A DNA stretch of 64,000 nucleotides from Chaetoceros tenuissimus (taxonomy: Eukaryota; Bacillariophyta; Thalassiosirophyceae; Chaetocerotales; Chaetocerotaceae): NCBI GenBank assembly GCA_021927905.1, contig BLLK01000022.1:3286001-3350000 (forward strand), in the 5' to 3' direction. The translations under genes and the position numbers were made by a program. The notes beneath the pieces are model-generated. The model was given only the letters and a program-made list of their open reading frames with translations, searched no databases and was not told the DNA's origin. Positions 31,431-40,820 of the stretch are shown here, in pieces (position 1 is the stretch's first letter; each line of letters begins with the position of its first letter).

Positions 31431-31665
31431 TATTTGGTTTCTAGTAATATCTAAAGCCTGCTTTCTTCTTTTTACCGCTCCTTTTCCTTCTAGTGAGCAC
31501 AAAGACTAGTCAAGTGAATTATACAAATAGGGAACGAGAGAATGCAGTGTATGGCTGTGTTTGGTTCAAATCATGAAAAGAGTGTTTCAATGAAAACTAG
31601 GCAGGCACAGAGTGATCATGTCCAATGCGGTCTGTTTTCGTCCGAGTAAACTTCCAAGTTGAAGG

Positions 31666-31721
31666 GAGCTAGACTCATACCCTACTCATTTCGTGAGTCC
31701 CGGCTCATACCCTACTCATTT
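31666..31721 (+). repeat. Left terminal inverted repeat of Mutator-like element
   Basis: These 56 bp are the exact reverse complement of 33642-33697. The adjacent 9 bp (31657-31665) are the left target-site duplication. Confidence 0.93.
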
Positions 31722-31919
31722 ACATGGCTAGGCAAAATGAATGACTGGCGCAATTTTTAACTTAGAAAATACATGAAATATAGCTATGAAATATCTCTGT
31801 CTGCCTACACAAAACTGTTCCAAGTTACCTTTTACTACGAATGACTGTGCTTGCCCTCTATTTTGAGGTAGAATTCTGCAGCCCACAAGCTATTCATATA
31901 AACTCATTAATAATCAAAA

Positions 31920-33569
31920 ATGAACTGTGGTAGTGAATATTATCTGAAACTTTTGGAAAAAACCTATCCATCTTTGATAAAGGGGTGTGCTAATGCACCT
32001 ATTGCTCACGTGTCTAGTTGGGAGGATGTGAATAATATTGGCCATAACTGTCAAATACATGATAAAACCTTTCAGTATTACTGTTTTGAACTTGAGCATT
32101 CTTCTTTCTCTTTTGAGATGAAAAATGGTAGATACAATTCCCAGACAAGAACCACATATTCTACCAAAGTATACTTATCAGATTGCTGTAGCAAATGTAA
32201 ACTTCTTGTCACAAAACCAAAAGATAAATCCTTGTCTCCTAAAATTGAACGTATATCAGGTCATGATGTGAAGTGTGATGTTGGAAGGCACAGGAAATAT
32301 ATTTCACCTGAAAAGAATCATGCCAGCAACATCCTGGGAATTCATCCAAAGTTGAGGCTATTTTTCCAAAATACTGCCATAAAGCCAAGAGTCAATGAGC
32401 TTCAACAATATCTGAAGGATTCATTGCACATTGCAAGAGACTTTTCAAAGGCAACGCTACAAAGACTTATCAACCAACATTGTGAAGACATAGAAAAGAC
32501 TTTGTTCAAACTGTCTTACGACGCCCTTCCAAGTTTTCTGGAAGAATTTTATATTTCAAACCCATCAACTTTCCTGGAGCTAGAGTCAAATGAAGATGGC
32601 ACATTCTATCGGTGTGTGCTTGTATTTCCCAATTCAAGCCAATTTCTTGGAGAAAGTACTCTGCCTATAATTATTACTGACGCATGCCATCCTACGGGTG
32701 ATTATTATGATGGTAGATTTGTATTTTTTGTTACTAAAACTGGAAACGGAGAGAATCTTCCAATTGCATTTGCTCTGATTCCTTCTGAAAGTAATGAATC
32801 TTACATATGGCTTTTTGGAAAACTTATCGATGCTGGTATTGACATTGAAAATTTTCCATTTTTCACAGATAGAGGTGTCATCCGCACTGCAGCATCAAGT
32901 TTTGCAAGACGCTATGGTCTTTTCATATCACTCAAGTACTGCACTGAGCATATTATACGTAGCATCAATAGCACATTCAAAGTCAAAGAAGATGATGCTA
33001 TACAAATTAGGAATACTGTACACTCCCTACAAGCAGCATCATCACCAGAGAAATTTGTTTCAATTTTATCACAACTTGAAGGCTTTGTAGCTCCAAATGG
33101 ACAAACTGCAGCCACCTATATTTCAAAGATTCACCCTACTCTTTGGACAGTATTTGGTAATTTTGAATATTATGATCATCAGAAATACTGGGATTGCTTG
33201 CAACAGCATCCATTATGCCAAACTCAAGAGATGACAGAGATTACTTACTTTGCAGGTGAAAAAGTGCATTGTGGCAGACCAATGCGTTTGTTCAGTGTTG
33301 CAACTACAAATGTTGTAGAAGTTGAGAACTCTGTTACTAAAGGAAACGGTATAAGAAAATTACACCCACCTATTGCAATAGCTGGTATTCTCTGTCGTTA
33401 CAAGAAGACAATGCATGAAATTGTAGTTCTACCCTTTCTGTGGTATCAAGATTTCACAGCCCCCACCCTTGATAAATGGCCTGTTCTCCAATGGGAATCG
33501 AACCACTGTTGCAACCAACTAAAAACATTGTTGCTACACAGTGCATATTTTGAGATATATAAACTATAG
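31920..33569 (+). CDS. Mutator-like (MULE) transposase
   Basis: The 549-residue single-exon product lies between perfect TIRs. The MULE catalytic core is recognisable: first Asp in T-D-A-C-H (D254) followed by a strand-rich segment (Y-D-G-R-F-V-F-F-V-T-K), and second Asp in F-F-T-D-R-G (D317). A C-x2-H motif follows in K-Y-C-T-E-H, as usual for this family. I could not assign the third acidic residue with certainty. The N-terminal part has Cys and His residues (C-C-S-K-C, H-D-V-K-C-D) that may form a DNA-binding zinc site. A C-terminal SWIM finger, common in plant MULEs, is not evident. It would cut and paste the element; the frame is intact, so it may be active. Confidence 0.88.
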   Translation: MNCGSEYYLKLLEKTYPSLIKGCANAPIAHVSSWEDVNNIGHNCQIHDKTFQYYCFELEHSSFSFEMKNGRYNSQTRTTYSTKVYLSDCCSKCKLLVTKPKDKSLSPKIERISGHDVKCDVGRHRKYISPEKNHASNILGIHPKLRLFFQNTAIKPRVNELQQYLKDSLHIARDFSKATLQRLINQHCEDIEKTLFKLSYDALPSFLEEFYISNPSTFLELESNEDGTFYRCVLVFPNSSQFLGESTLPIIITDACHPTGDYYDGRFVFFVTKTGNGENLPIAFALIPSESNESYIWLFGKLIDAGIDIENFPFFTDRGVIRTAASSFARRYGLFISLKYCTEHIIRSINSTFKVKEDDAIQIRNTVHSLQAASSPEKFVSILSQLEGFVAPNGQTAATYISKIHPTLWTVFGNFEYYDHQKYWDCLQQHPLCQTQEMTEITYFAGEKVHCGRPMRLFSVATTNVVEVENSVTKGNGIRKLHPPIAIAGILCRYKKTMHEIVVLPFLWYQDFTAPTLDKWPVLQWESNHCCNQLKTLLLHSAYFEIYKL

Positions 33570-33641
33570 TAAAATATACGTGGGAATGATTATTCTACGA
33601 CATTTTATTTTGTCTGGGTCATTTGTCGCACATGCCAGATA

Positions 33642-33697
33642 AAATGAGTAGGGTATGAGCCGGGACTCACGAAATGAGTAGGGTATGAGTCTAGCTC
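33642..33697 (-). repeat. Right terminal inverted repeat of Mutator-like element
   Basis: These 56 bp match the left TIR perfectly in inverted orientation. The 9 bp after it (33698-33706) are the right target-site duplication. Confidence 0.93.
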
Positions 33698-33909
33698 AGT
33701 TGAAGGATGTGCCAATCTTGGCTAAATCGTATAGATTTTTTGGTGAAGCATTTTGAATTTCAGGTCGTTATTGCATGTAGTGTTTTCGTTATTGCATGTT
33801 TCATGATTTTCAATTTTTGATAGTCAATCCATCACTGATGAAGCATTACTTTGACCAGCGACTTACAAAATCAACTCATATTTTCTCTTTTGCACTACTT
33901 AGAAGTATC

Positions 33910-34887
33910 ATGGAGTTCATAAAGACCAAAAAGCAGCACATCTCTCAAATCAAGAAAGTCTTCATTGGACTTGCTGCATTTGCATGCATGATCTATGCCA
34001 CCTTTGAAAGGGCACAACAATCTAGATATATTCAAGATGAAGTTCAAAAAATAACTCGAAAGTTTGACTTCAAGAGAGCAGTCTCTTCTACTCAATACCT
34101 TGAAGATGAAGACATGAACATAACATCACCTACCGAGTTTCATCTTTCTGAAAATCATACCTTCACATTTCCAGAAGATCCAGCTGCAACCACTCTCAGA
34201 GCATCACATGTAACCTACCTTCGTGAATATAAAGAAATCTTACATAGAGGGTCGTCAGGTGAAGAATGTGCATCAATGCCAAAAGTCTTTCAGTGGATTT
34301 TGCAGCAACTTCATGAGTCTGAAGAAAAATATCCACTTTTTATCGCATATGGCGAAATGATTCATTTGTTACGTGAAGGTGATTTTATTCACAAAAATGG
34401 AAGCTATATTGATGATGACTTGGATACTTGGGCTATTCCTGAAACAGTTGTATTTTTGGCAAATCTTGAACATCTTCTTTTTGAAAAATTTGGCTGGACT
34501 ATGAGGCTCTTTAGTCCTGACACTGATGTAATTAATTTTGTGCAAATCATGGAGAGTTGCGGACACCGGCCTAGAAATGCAGCAACTAAAGTTACTGATA
34601 CTAAAGAGCCAGCTATTGAGCTTTATCCTCTTGTTCCTGCTAAAGGTGACGATTCGTTGCTTGTGGATAGCTGGCAGGGGACAAAAATTGACAAAGATTT
34701 GGTATTTCCAGCTCAAGACTATGTGTTTGAATCAAAGGCTTTGGACAAGCCTATTACCGTGAAGTTGGCACAGAAATACGATGAGATTCTTAAATGCTTA
34801 TATGGCAATTGGACAGTACCTAGCTCAAAGCATGCTGATATTGGTTCAGTTTGTATATCAGAACGAGAAGTTGCTAGTGAAGAATAA
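33910..34887 (+). CDS. LicD/fukutin-like type II membrane protein
   Basis: I prefer the start M-E-F-I-K-T-K-K-Q-H at 33910 (325 residues), which gives a classical basic lead and signal anchor (K-K-V-F-I-G-L-A-A-F-A-C-M-I-Y); an in-frame ATG at 33796 would add 38 residues. The middle holds the LicD-type motif: I-A-Y-G-E-M-I-H-L-L-R-E-G-D-F-I followed by Y-I-D-D-D-L-D-T-W, similar to the G-x-L-L-G-x-x-R plus D-D-D-x-D core of LicD and fukutin-family proteins. Such proteins transfer phosphocholine or phospho-sugar groups to glycans, usually in the Golgi. The C-terminus is less conserved. The gene lies just after the Mutator-like element and between two copies of the TDP1 promoter segment. Confidence 0.7.
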   Translation: MEFIKTKKQHISQIKKVFIGLAAFACMIYATFERAQQSRYIQDEVQKITRKFDFKRAVSSTQYLEDEDMNITSPTEFHLSENHTFTFPEDPAATTLRASHVTYLREYKEILHRGSSGEECASMPKVFQWILQQLHESEEKYPLFIAYGEMIHLLREGDFIHKNGSYIDDDLDTWAIPETVVFLANLEHLLFEKFGWTMRLFSPDTDVINFVQIMESCGHRPRNAATKVTDTKEPAIELYPLVPAKGDDSLLVDSWQGTKIDKDLVFPAQDYVFESKALDKPITVKLAQKYDEILKCLYGNWTVPSSKHADIGSVCISEREVASEE

Positions 34888-35673
34888 GAATTTTTGGTAT
34901 TTACTTGGAATACTGCAGTCGAATCTTCCATAGATATGTTCAAATAATATACATTAAATCTGAGCGGGGGTGTTTGTAGTTGGAATTGATACAATGTGCA
35001 TCCCTTCAGACAATTGAGAAGATCACCAATCTACAATCTGAAATCTACGCAAGAAGATTTTCTACTCTGAAAAAAATGTGGTGAGCACTTGGACTCTCCT
35101 GTGATCAATTTCTTGCTTTGTTTTAATGGTTTGCTTGCTCATAGATCATTGAGTAAAACAAGAGATATTGATCGGTGATCGTAAAAGCTGGTATATTTTG
35201 TATGGGAGTCATTTTTTTGACATGATGGAAGTGAAGGTCGAGTTGTTTATCCATTTGGGTACTAGTAATATCTAAAGCTTTGTTTCTTCTTTTTACCCTT
35301 CCTTTTCCTCCTACTATTCAAGTGAATTATACAAATGAAAACGAGATTGCAGTGTTGATATAATTGTTTAGTTGGTTCAATTCATCAAAAGCGAAATAGG
35401 ATTTCAAATAAATGTCAAATGCGGTCTGTTTTCGTCCGTAAGCTAAATATCACAAAAATAAAATTTTCAAAATTGACAGCGCGCACCTTGCTTCAAGATT
35501 TTTTCCGCGCCAACCTCATTCTTTTCTTACGTCATCTTCACATCATGTGCCATCGCCATCAGTTAGCAAGAAGTTCAAAGTAGTGATGAAGAGATGTAAA
35601 AGATTCTTCTCTTTTCCCATTCATTCTTCCAGAGTGCGAGAAATAGGAAGCTCTTTAGTCGCTATCAGCTAGC
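34888..35673. other. Spacer with duplicated TDP1 promoter segment
   Basis: I see no gene in these 786 bp. The interval 35255-35445 is a copy of the TDP1 5' region, described separately. The last 230 bp should contain the promoter of the TIR-like/TPR gene. Confidence 0.5.
35255..35445. repeat. Direct-repeat copy of the TDP1 upstream region
   Basis: The stretch matches about 31434-31645 in the same orientation, with shared CTAGTAATATCTAAAGC, CAAGTGAATTATACAAAT and GCGGTCTGTTTTCGTCCG. It is diverged by substitutions and short deletions. The two copies are about 3.8 kb apart and bracket the Mutator-like element and the LicD-like gene. Confidence 0.75.
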
Positions 35674-38436
35674 ATGTATCTCGAGTTATGGAAAGAGGAT
35701 CCTTTCCTCATAGTCCTTTCATATCTGCTATCTTCGATATTGGTGTCGACGCTACTCTATCTTCCAACTCTTGAACTAAAGATTCTCGGTCTTTTAGAGT
35801 CTTTGCAGAAATACGATAAGCAAAGTTCATATAGTAGTATAGATAATGAGAATCTTGTATCTAAGTTCAAGATTAGACAAGATACACAGCCTATGGACGA
35901 CGAGTCTTCTTTCAATTCAGCAAGTAGTAGTCACACAAGTAGCAGCTCGATTTGTGTAGAGAAGAAGATGGAAGAACCTTTTGTTCAGGAAGAAGTGGCA
36001 CACACGCTTGAGGTGAATATTGATGAGAAGCAAGAACCTAATTTGAAGGAAGCAGTAGGATATGATACAGCTGGGTCAGACGAAGATAGAAACAGGTCTG
36101 AAATTAAAGATTCACAATTAGAATTTACTGAGAATGTGTCTACGGACGAAATTTTCCAAGACACCAATACTTGTGCGGAAAAAGATGATGATGAAATGAA
36201 CATTGATGCATGTACGATTGATAATGAAAGTACCTCAAGTACAGAAAAGGCATCTTACAGTAAAAGCGATGATCATCACGAGTCAAGCGATATTTCCGAC
36301 GAAGAAGATGCACAATATGAAGAGATTCTTCTACCACCAATTCCCGAGGAGGAAGACATTGATGTTTGCCAATCTACAGAGGAAACTGAAACCTCTCCTT
36401 CAAAGCATGCTGAACATCAATGCGAGGATAGTCAAGATATGGTTACTTTACAGGCATCCTCAACCGAATCATCAGTGGAATACCTTTCCTCATTTGATGA
36501 ATATAAGTTGACAAAGATTGACGCAGAAAGAGATACTGAACCTTTGGAGTCTTTGAAGAATTCTTCAACCGATACTTCATTAGAGCAACTATCATCTTGT
36601 ACAGAAAATGATACAATGCAAATTATAGAAGAACAGGCCGAGGCTAAGGACAAAATGACTGAAGAGCAGCAGAGTGTAATGCCCTCGAACGAAGAAACTC
36701 CTATTGACAAGATCGAAATAAATACTACTGCAAAAGAGCAGGATGACCAAAATGACACCCTCATTGAGGATGAACAAATTTTCGAACCTTCCGACTCATG
36801 CTCTACTATTGTCGAAAAGATTGAAGTTGATGAGAAACCACAAATAGAAGCAGAGGAGAAAGAAGAAAAGTCGGTGCGAGGTAACGAAGATGTGCCATGT
36901 ATCGATGAGACTAACTCAGAAATTGACACGAAGAGTCTCACAGCCATTGAGAATGAAACTGAGGAAGATAATATTGAAGAGCAACAACAACAAGATTCTT
37001 TGAAAGAAGAAAGCGTTTGTGCTGTCACAACTCAGAACACTCAAGAACCCAATTCTACCCCATTTCCTAGCAGAGGGATTAGATTATCGTACCTATTGAA
37101 TGAGTTTGTAGAGGAATGTGGAGGTAGAGAAGCCCTTACACTCCTCACTACGAAAGAGGTATGCGATTCGTTTGTGAAACCCTCGACAAAACAGCAGCAA
37201 TGCTCCTACTGTGATTTGATCTCTGAGAAATCATCAAGTACAGAAATGGACGCTATTGGCGATGCTGCAGTTTTCATTTCACATGCATGGAAGTACAAAT
37301 TCCTTGATGTAATCGATGCTCTCGAAAATCATTTCAAATACGAACCTGACAAAATGATTTGGATGGATCTTTTTTCTTACAATCAGCATACATTCCCTTC
37401 TTGTTCGAAAGAATGGTTTGCGACGACATTGAAGGATGCTATCGGCCAATTTGGTCATACTGTAATGGTAATGGCTCCAGGTAAAAATATCTATCCTTAT
37501 GAAAGAACATGGTGTGCATATGAGGCGTACTGCGCATCCGAGGCCGGTGCAAAGTTTGAAATTGCAATGAGTCAAGAAGAGCATACTACATTCATGGACC
37601 AATGTAAGAAGAATCCAAGTAATATTCTGACTACATTCTTTGACAAAATCACAGCCGAAAGCAGTAGGACATCCAAAGTAGAAGATCGAGTACGCATCCA
37701 TGCAGTGATTCAAGAAAGTATAGGTTTTCCGCAAGTCAATTCCGCACTCATGACGCAACATCGTGGATGTTTGATTAATACATTACAGCATGAACTATTC
37801 TTCATTTCTGGAGAAAATACGATAGAAGAAGCAAATTTTATATTTCTCCTTGCGACTTTGCATCAACGTCAAGGAAATTACGATGAGGCGCGTCCGCTGT
37901 ATGAAGAATGCTTACAGAAACGTAAAGTTCTATTGGGAAACAATCATCAAGATACTTTGGTTTCCATGAATGATTTGGGACTCTTGTATTATCAACAAGG
38001 TGACTATGAGAATGCTGCTCCATTGTATCAAGACTATTTCCAAAAGTGTAGATCAAAGCTTGGAAAGAGCCATCCAAATACATTGATATCTATGAGTAAT
38101 CTTGCATTATTATACAAGCAACAAGGAAAGTGTGAAGAGGCTCAAAAGTTGTACGAAGACTGTCTTCAAAGGAAGAAGTCAAAGTTGGGAAGTGATCATC
38201 CATCTACATTGGTCTCGATGAATAATCTAGCTCTTGTATATAAAGAACAGGGTAGTTATGACGATGCTCGTCGTCTGCTAGAAGAGTGCTTGGAAAAAAC
38301 TAAATCCAGGCTCGGTGAGAATCACCCATCGACATTGGAAGCGACGAGGAATCTCGAATCATTGCAGCTAGTTCAAACTGTTAATGATGAAGATAAAGAA
38401 TTGAATGATGATCCACCTATACTGGAAACAGTATGA
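35674..38436 (+). CDS. Membrane-anchored protein with TIR-like domain and kinesin-light-chain-type TPRs
   Basis: The 920-residue product begins with a short hydrophobic segment (about residues 9-32), then a 430-residue acidic, Ser-rich region. A domain at about 530-640 has TIR-like landmarks: A-V-F-I-S-H-A-W at its start, I-W-M-D-L-F-S-Y-N, and R-T-W-C-A-Y-E-A-Y. In TIR proteins that cut NAD, the catalytic Glu sits at the end of the W-C-x-x-E motif; here that residue would be E617. Four to five 42-residue TPRs of the kinesin-light-chain type follow (Y-x-E-A-x-x-L-Y-E-x-C-L-x-x-R-K, L-G-x-x-H-P-x-T-L), about 720-900. TIR-plus-TPR proteins often act in immune or stress signalling; that role and NADase activity are inference here. 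No intron is evident. Confidence 0.75.
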   Translation: MYLELWKEDPFLIVLSYLLSSILVSTLLYLPTLELKILGLLESLQKYDKQSSYSSIDNENLVSKFKIRQDTQPMDDESSFNSASSSHTSSSSICVEKKMEEPFVQEEVAHTLEVNIDEKQEPNLKEAVGYDTAGSDEDRNRSEIKDSQLEFTENVSTDEIFQDTNTCAEKDDDEMNIDACTIDNESTSSTEKASYSKSDDHHESSDISDEEDAQYEEILLPPIPEEEDIDVCQSTEETETSPSKHAEHQCEDSQDMVTLQASSTESSVEYLSSFDEYKLTKIDAERDTEPLESLKNSSTDTSLEQLSSCTENDTMQIIEEQAEAKDKMTEEQQSVMPSNEETPIDKIEINTTAKEQDDQNDTLIEDEQIFEPSDSCSTIVEKIEVDEKPQIEAEEKEEKSVRGNEDVPCIDETNSEIDTKSLTAIENETEEDNIEEQQQQDSLKEESVCAVTTQNTQEPNSTPFPSRGIRLSYLLNEFVEECGGREALTLLTTKEVCDSFVKPSTKQQQCSYCDLISEKSSSTEMDAIGDAAVFISHAWKYKFLDVIDALENHFKYEPDKMIWMDLFSYNQHTFPSCSKEWFATTLKDAIGQFGHTVMVMAPGKNIYPYERTWCAYEAYCASEAGAKFEIAMSQEEHTTFMDQCKKNPSNILTTFFDKITAESSRTSKVEDRVRIHAVIQESIGFPQVNSALMTQHRGCLINTLQHELFFISGENTIEEANFIFLLATLHQRQGNYDEARPLYEECLQKRKVLLGNNHQDTLVSMNDLGLLYYQQGDYENAAPLYQDYFQKCRSKLGKSHPNTLISMSNLALLYKQQGKCEEAQKLYEDCLQRKKSKLGSDHPSTLVSMNNLALVYKEQGSYDDARRLLEECLEKTKSRLGENHPSTLEATRNLESLQLVQTVNDEDKELNDDPPILETV

Positions 38437-38542
38437 GTGTCAAGTCTTTAGTGTTATATATTTACAATCAAATAAGTCTTAAAATACATGTTTATATGAA
38501 GATGTAGGATAAAAAGTCATTATAAATTTTAGAGTTGTATTT

Positions 38543-39376
38543 TCAAGCTTGTTCTTGCACAAACTCTCCCATCATTTCCAAAATATATCTCTTGACAATT
38601 TTACCTTCTTCAATTTCTGAGTAAGGATTCGCTACAAGGTACTGGGAAGGGGTGATACCAATTCTATTTGGATGTTTCATGGCTCTGAAAGCATATTCTT
38701 TTACATATCCGTAGACTTGTTCCATGTCTGGATTGCTAGAAGAGCAGATTCTGTGCAAAGAAAGCCCTTCGCTAATATTGATGGACTTGACCCATGTGTT
38801 AACTTGGGCACTAGTAGTGTCTGAATAGAATCCACGTTCATTGGTCTCAAATGGAGAAGCTTCAAACAATGCCGTTCTAGCAATTACATTTCTACCAAGT
38901 TGAGTGTGTGGGATGATCAATTCTTTACAATCACTCAATACTTGATCACCAATTTCTCTACACGTCAGAGGAATGAAAATGGAAGTCAGAGATTTACAGC
39001 CAAGGAATGAGTATCTTCCGATATATTCAAGGTTCCTCGAGAGTTTGACAAACACGAGATCATCGCATTCCATGAAAGCACTCTCTTCAATTCTTCGTAC
39101 AGAATCAGTCATGATGACTTTCTTGACATTTCTACAGCCAAAGAAAGTACCTTGAGGAATGATCTCAACTCCTGGAAGAACTATTATCGCTTCCCATGTA
39201 TCTCGCTCTTCCCAATCGTGAATAAGAAGTTCAAGTGTATCTTCTTCCCAAAGTAGCTCTCCATTGTAAAATAGAGTTCTCTTCCCATTGTACACTCGTA
39301 CACCCGGTCCCACCGCTACAATCTCCGCCCATTCTGCATCTGTTAATGATTTCTGTAGCTTCATCTTCATCTTCAT
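38543..39376 (-). CDS. BspA-type leucine-rich-repeat protein (second cluster, MKL subtype)
   Basis: I start at the first of three nested ATGs (M-K-M-K-M-K-L-Q), giving 277 residues; the frame extends to 39451. The protein keeps the family plan: A-E-W-A-E-I-V-A and G-P-G-V-R module, BspA-type LRRs, ankyrin-like S-L-H-R-I-C-S-S, G-I-T-P-S-Q-Y-L-V-A-N-P-Y, closing R-Y-I-L-E-M-M-G-E-F-V. Its 3' flank (TTTATATGAAGATGT near 38491) matches the end block of the first cluster, so the gene moved together with that block to a site facing the TIR-like/TPR gene. Confidence 0.85.
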   Translation of the reverse strand: MKMKMKLQKSLTDAEWAEIVAVGPGVRVYNGKRTLFYNGELLWEEDTLELLIHDWEERDTWEAIIVLPGVEIIPQGTFFGCRNVKKVIMTDSVRRIEESAFMECDDLVFVKLSRNLEYIGRYSFLGCKSLTSIFIPLTCREIGDQVLSDCKELIIPHTQLGRNVIARTALFEASPFETNERGFYSDTTSAQVNTWVKSINISEGLSLHRICSSSNPDMEQVYGYVKEYAFRAMKHPNRIGITPSQYLVANPYSEIEEGKIVKRYILEMMGEFVQEQA

Positions 39377-39914
39377 CTTGAATGCATGGAAAGGAGTTTC
39401 CAGTAGCTGTGAAGTAGGTTTATGCCAAAAGAGAGATTGTAAGAAGATCATTCTTTTGATTTGAAAATTCTAATTCTCTCAGCCATCCATATTGACTAAG
39501 GAGTAAGATTCATCCTTACTAAACTAAATATGTTGTTTTCTAAACTATGTACTATGTACATTACACCTCATTTGTATAAGTAAAGATCAAGTTAAACTAT
39601 GTATTATCAGACTAGACACAATACTTTTTGATCATTTGTATCATAGTTAATCCCAATGGCTTCCAGCGTTATATGGTAAAAAAGTGTAACGGTTATCAGA
39701 AATAACTGCCATGTTTACAAACATGGCAAGCACAGCAGCATCGTCGAGAGAGCCTGGTAAAAGCGCGCTGATGAAGCACGAACAACGTAACAGTGATAAT
39801 ACGTAAACAGTAAAGAAAAAATAAGAAGTGGAACTATTGACTCATATATGAAACCATATTCTTTACCAGACAAACAAGCAAACCAACAAGTACTCAGCTA
39901 CATTGTTTGAATAG
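39377..39914. promoter_or_regulatory. Divergent LRR promoter with GCCATGTTT/AAACATGGC palindrome
   Basis: A 20-bp inverted repeat, GCCATGTTTACAAACATGGC, lies at 39708-39727, about 190 bp before the plus-strand LRR gene. A near-identical element lies at the corresponding place before the next plus-strand LRR gene (41165-41184). The arms are 9 bp with a 2-bp centre. This looks like a dimeric transcription-factor site. The GTTCGTCATTGTTGACACAT block of the first cluster is absent. Confidence 0.5.
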
Positions 39915-40721
39915 ATGAGAGTTCAGACAGAAGAATGGCGGCGGTTCATACCGGGAGTGAGAATGTACAAAGGTAAAAAGACTCTTTTCTATAATGGAGA
40001 GATACTTTGGGAAGGACATGGTGAGGAAGCTCAAACTTTGATCTATGATTATAAAGAGAGAGACTCTTGGCAAGTCATCATTGTTCTTCCCGGAGTTGAA
40101 GTGATTCCTGATTCTACTTTCAGTTATTGTAGAAACATCGAGACAGTCGTCATGGCTGATACAGTCAGGAGAATTGAATATAAGGCTTTCTTTGATTGCA
40201 GGAGTCTTCTGTTTGTCAAACTTTCGACGAATCTCGAGTACATCGGATTTGCTGCATTCTGGTTCTGTGAATCGCTGACTTCGATCTTTATTCCCCCATC
40301 TTGTAGAGAGATTGATGATTGGGCATTCCGATTCTGCAGACAGCTATCAATTGTGGGAATGTCTCAGCAAATACAATTTGGTAACGTAGTCTTTCAACAG
40401 ACACTGTTATTAAAGAGATCTCCATTTGAACTTGATGAAGATGGTTGGTATGACGAGGACGATGATGAGGAAGTAGTCGAGTGGGTTAAGTCCATCAACA
40501 ATGAAGATGCATACGCTCTTCACAGGGCGTGCGCGTCTTTCAATCCCTTATCTGAAATCATCCTTGCACTAGTAAAGCGACAAGGCATCAAAGCTATGAG
40601 AATGCCAAACACAATTGGAATCACGCCTTCCCAATATTTAGAAGCCAATGTGTTTGCAGATATCTCAGAGAAAGAAATAATAAATAGAAACATTCTAGAA
40701 ACGATGGGAGAAGTACTCTAA
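39915..40721 (+). CDS. BspA-type leucine-rich-repeat protein (second cluster, MRVQ subtype, copy 1)
   Basis: The 268-residue intronless product starts M-R-V-Q-T-E-E-W-R-R-F-I-P-G-V-R, followed by K-K-T-L-F-Y-N-G-E, BspA-type LRRs, an acidic run (D-E-D-D-D-E-E-V-V), ankyrin-like Y-A-L-H-R-A-C-A-S-F and G-I-T-P-S-Q-Y-L-E-A-N, and the end R-N-I-L-E-T-M-G-E-V-L. It is a tandem copy of the gene at 41431, with upstream and downstream flanks also duplicated. Confidence 0.85.
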   Translation: MRVQTEEWRRFIPGVRMYKGKKTLFYNGEILWEGHGEEAQTLIYDYKERDSWQVIIVLPGVEVIPDSTFSYCRNIETVVMADTVRRIEYKAFFDCRSLLFVKLSTNLEYIGFAAFWFCESLTSIFIPPSCREIDDWAFRFCRQLSIVGMSQQIQFGNVVFQQTLLLKRSPFELDEDGWYDEDDDEEVVEWVKSINNEDAYALHRACASFNPLSEIILALVKRQGIKAMRMPNTIGITPSQYLEANVFADISEKEIINRNILETMGEVL

Positions 40722-40778
40722 GAATAATATGATAATACAATATCAAGCATATTCAAACTATTTACTTTAAAGTTTTAG

Positions 40779-40820
40779 ACTATTTCGCCCATCATTCTAG
40801 AATGCATTTTTCATCCGGTA
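40779..40820 (-). pseudogene. Relic of a minus-strand BspA-LRR gene end
   Basis: On the minus strand the sequence matches the last codons of the LRR gene at 42301-43086 (I-L-E then M-M-G-E), but one A is missing before the second Met, which shifts the frame. Nothing else of the gene is readable upstream. Its place corresponds to the convergent partner that is intact in the next tandem unit. Confidence 0.6.

Larger units (their letters stand above)
31666..33697 (+). mobile_element. Mutator-like DNA transposon (complete, 2032 bp)
   Basis: The element is bounded by perfect 56-bp terminal inverted repeats (31666-31721 and 33642-33697) starting GAGCTAGACTCATACCCTAC. It is flanked by identical 9-bp direct repeats AGTTGAAGG (31657-31665 and 33698-33706), the target duplication size typical of Mutator-like elements. 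Each TIR holds two direct copies of CTCATACCCTACTCATTT separated by 14 bp, which could be paired transposase sites. It encodes one intact transposase. Perfect TIRs and target duplication point to a recent insertion. Confidence 0.93.

Noticed and set aside
35985-37028. Ser-rich minus-strand frames opposite the acidic region
   Set aside because: GAA/GAT-rich coding on the plus strand gives Ser-rich open frames on the other strand; no start context or domain supports them.
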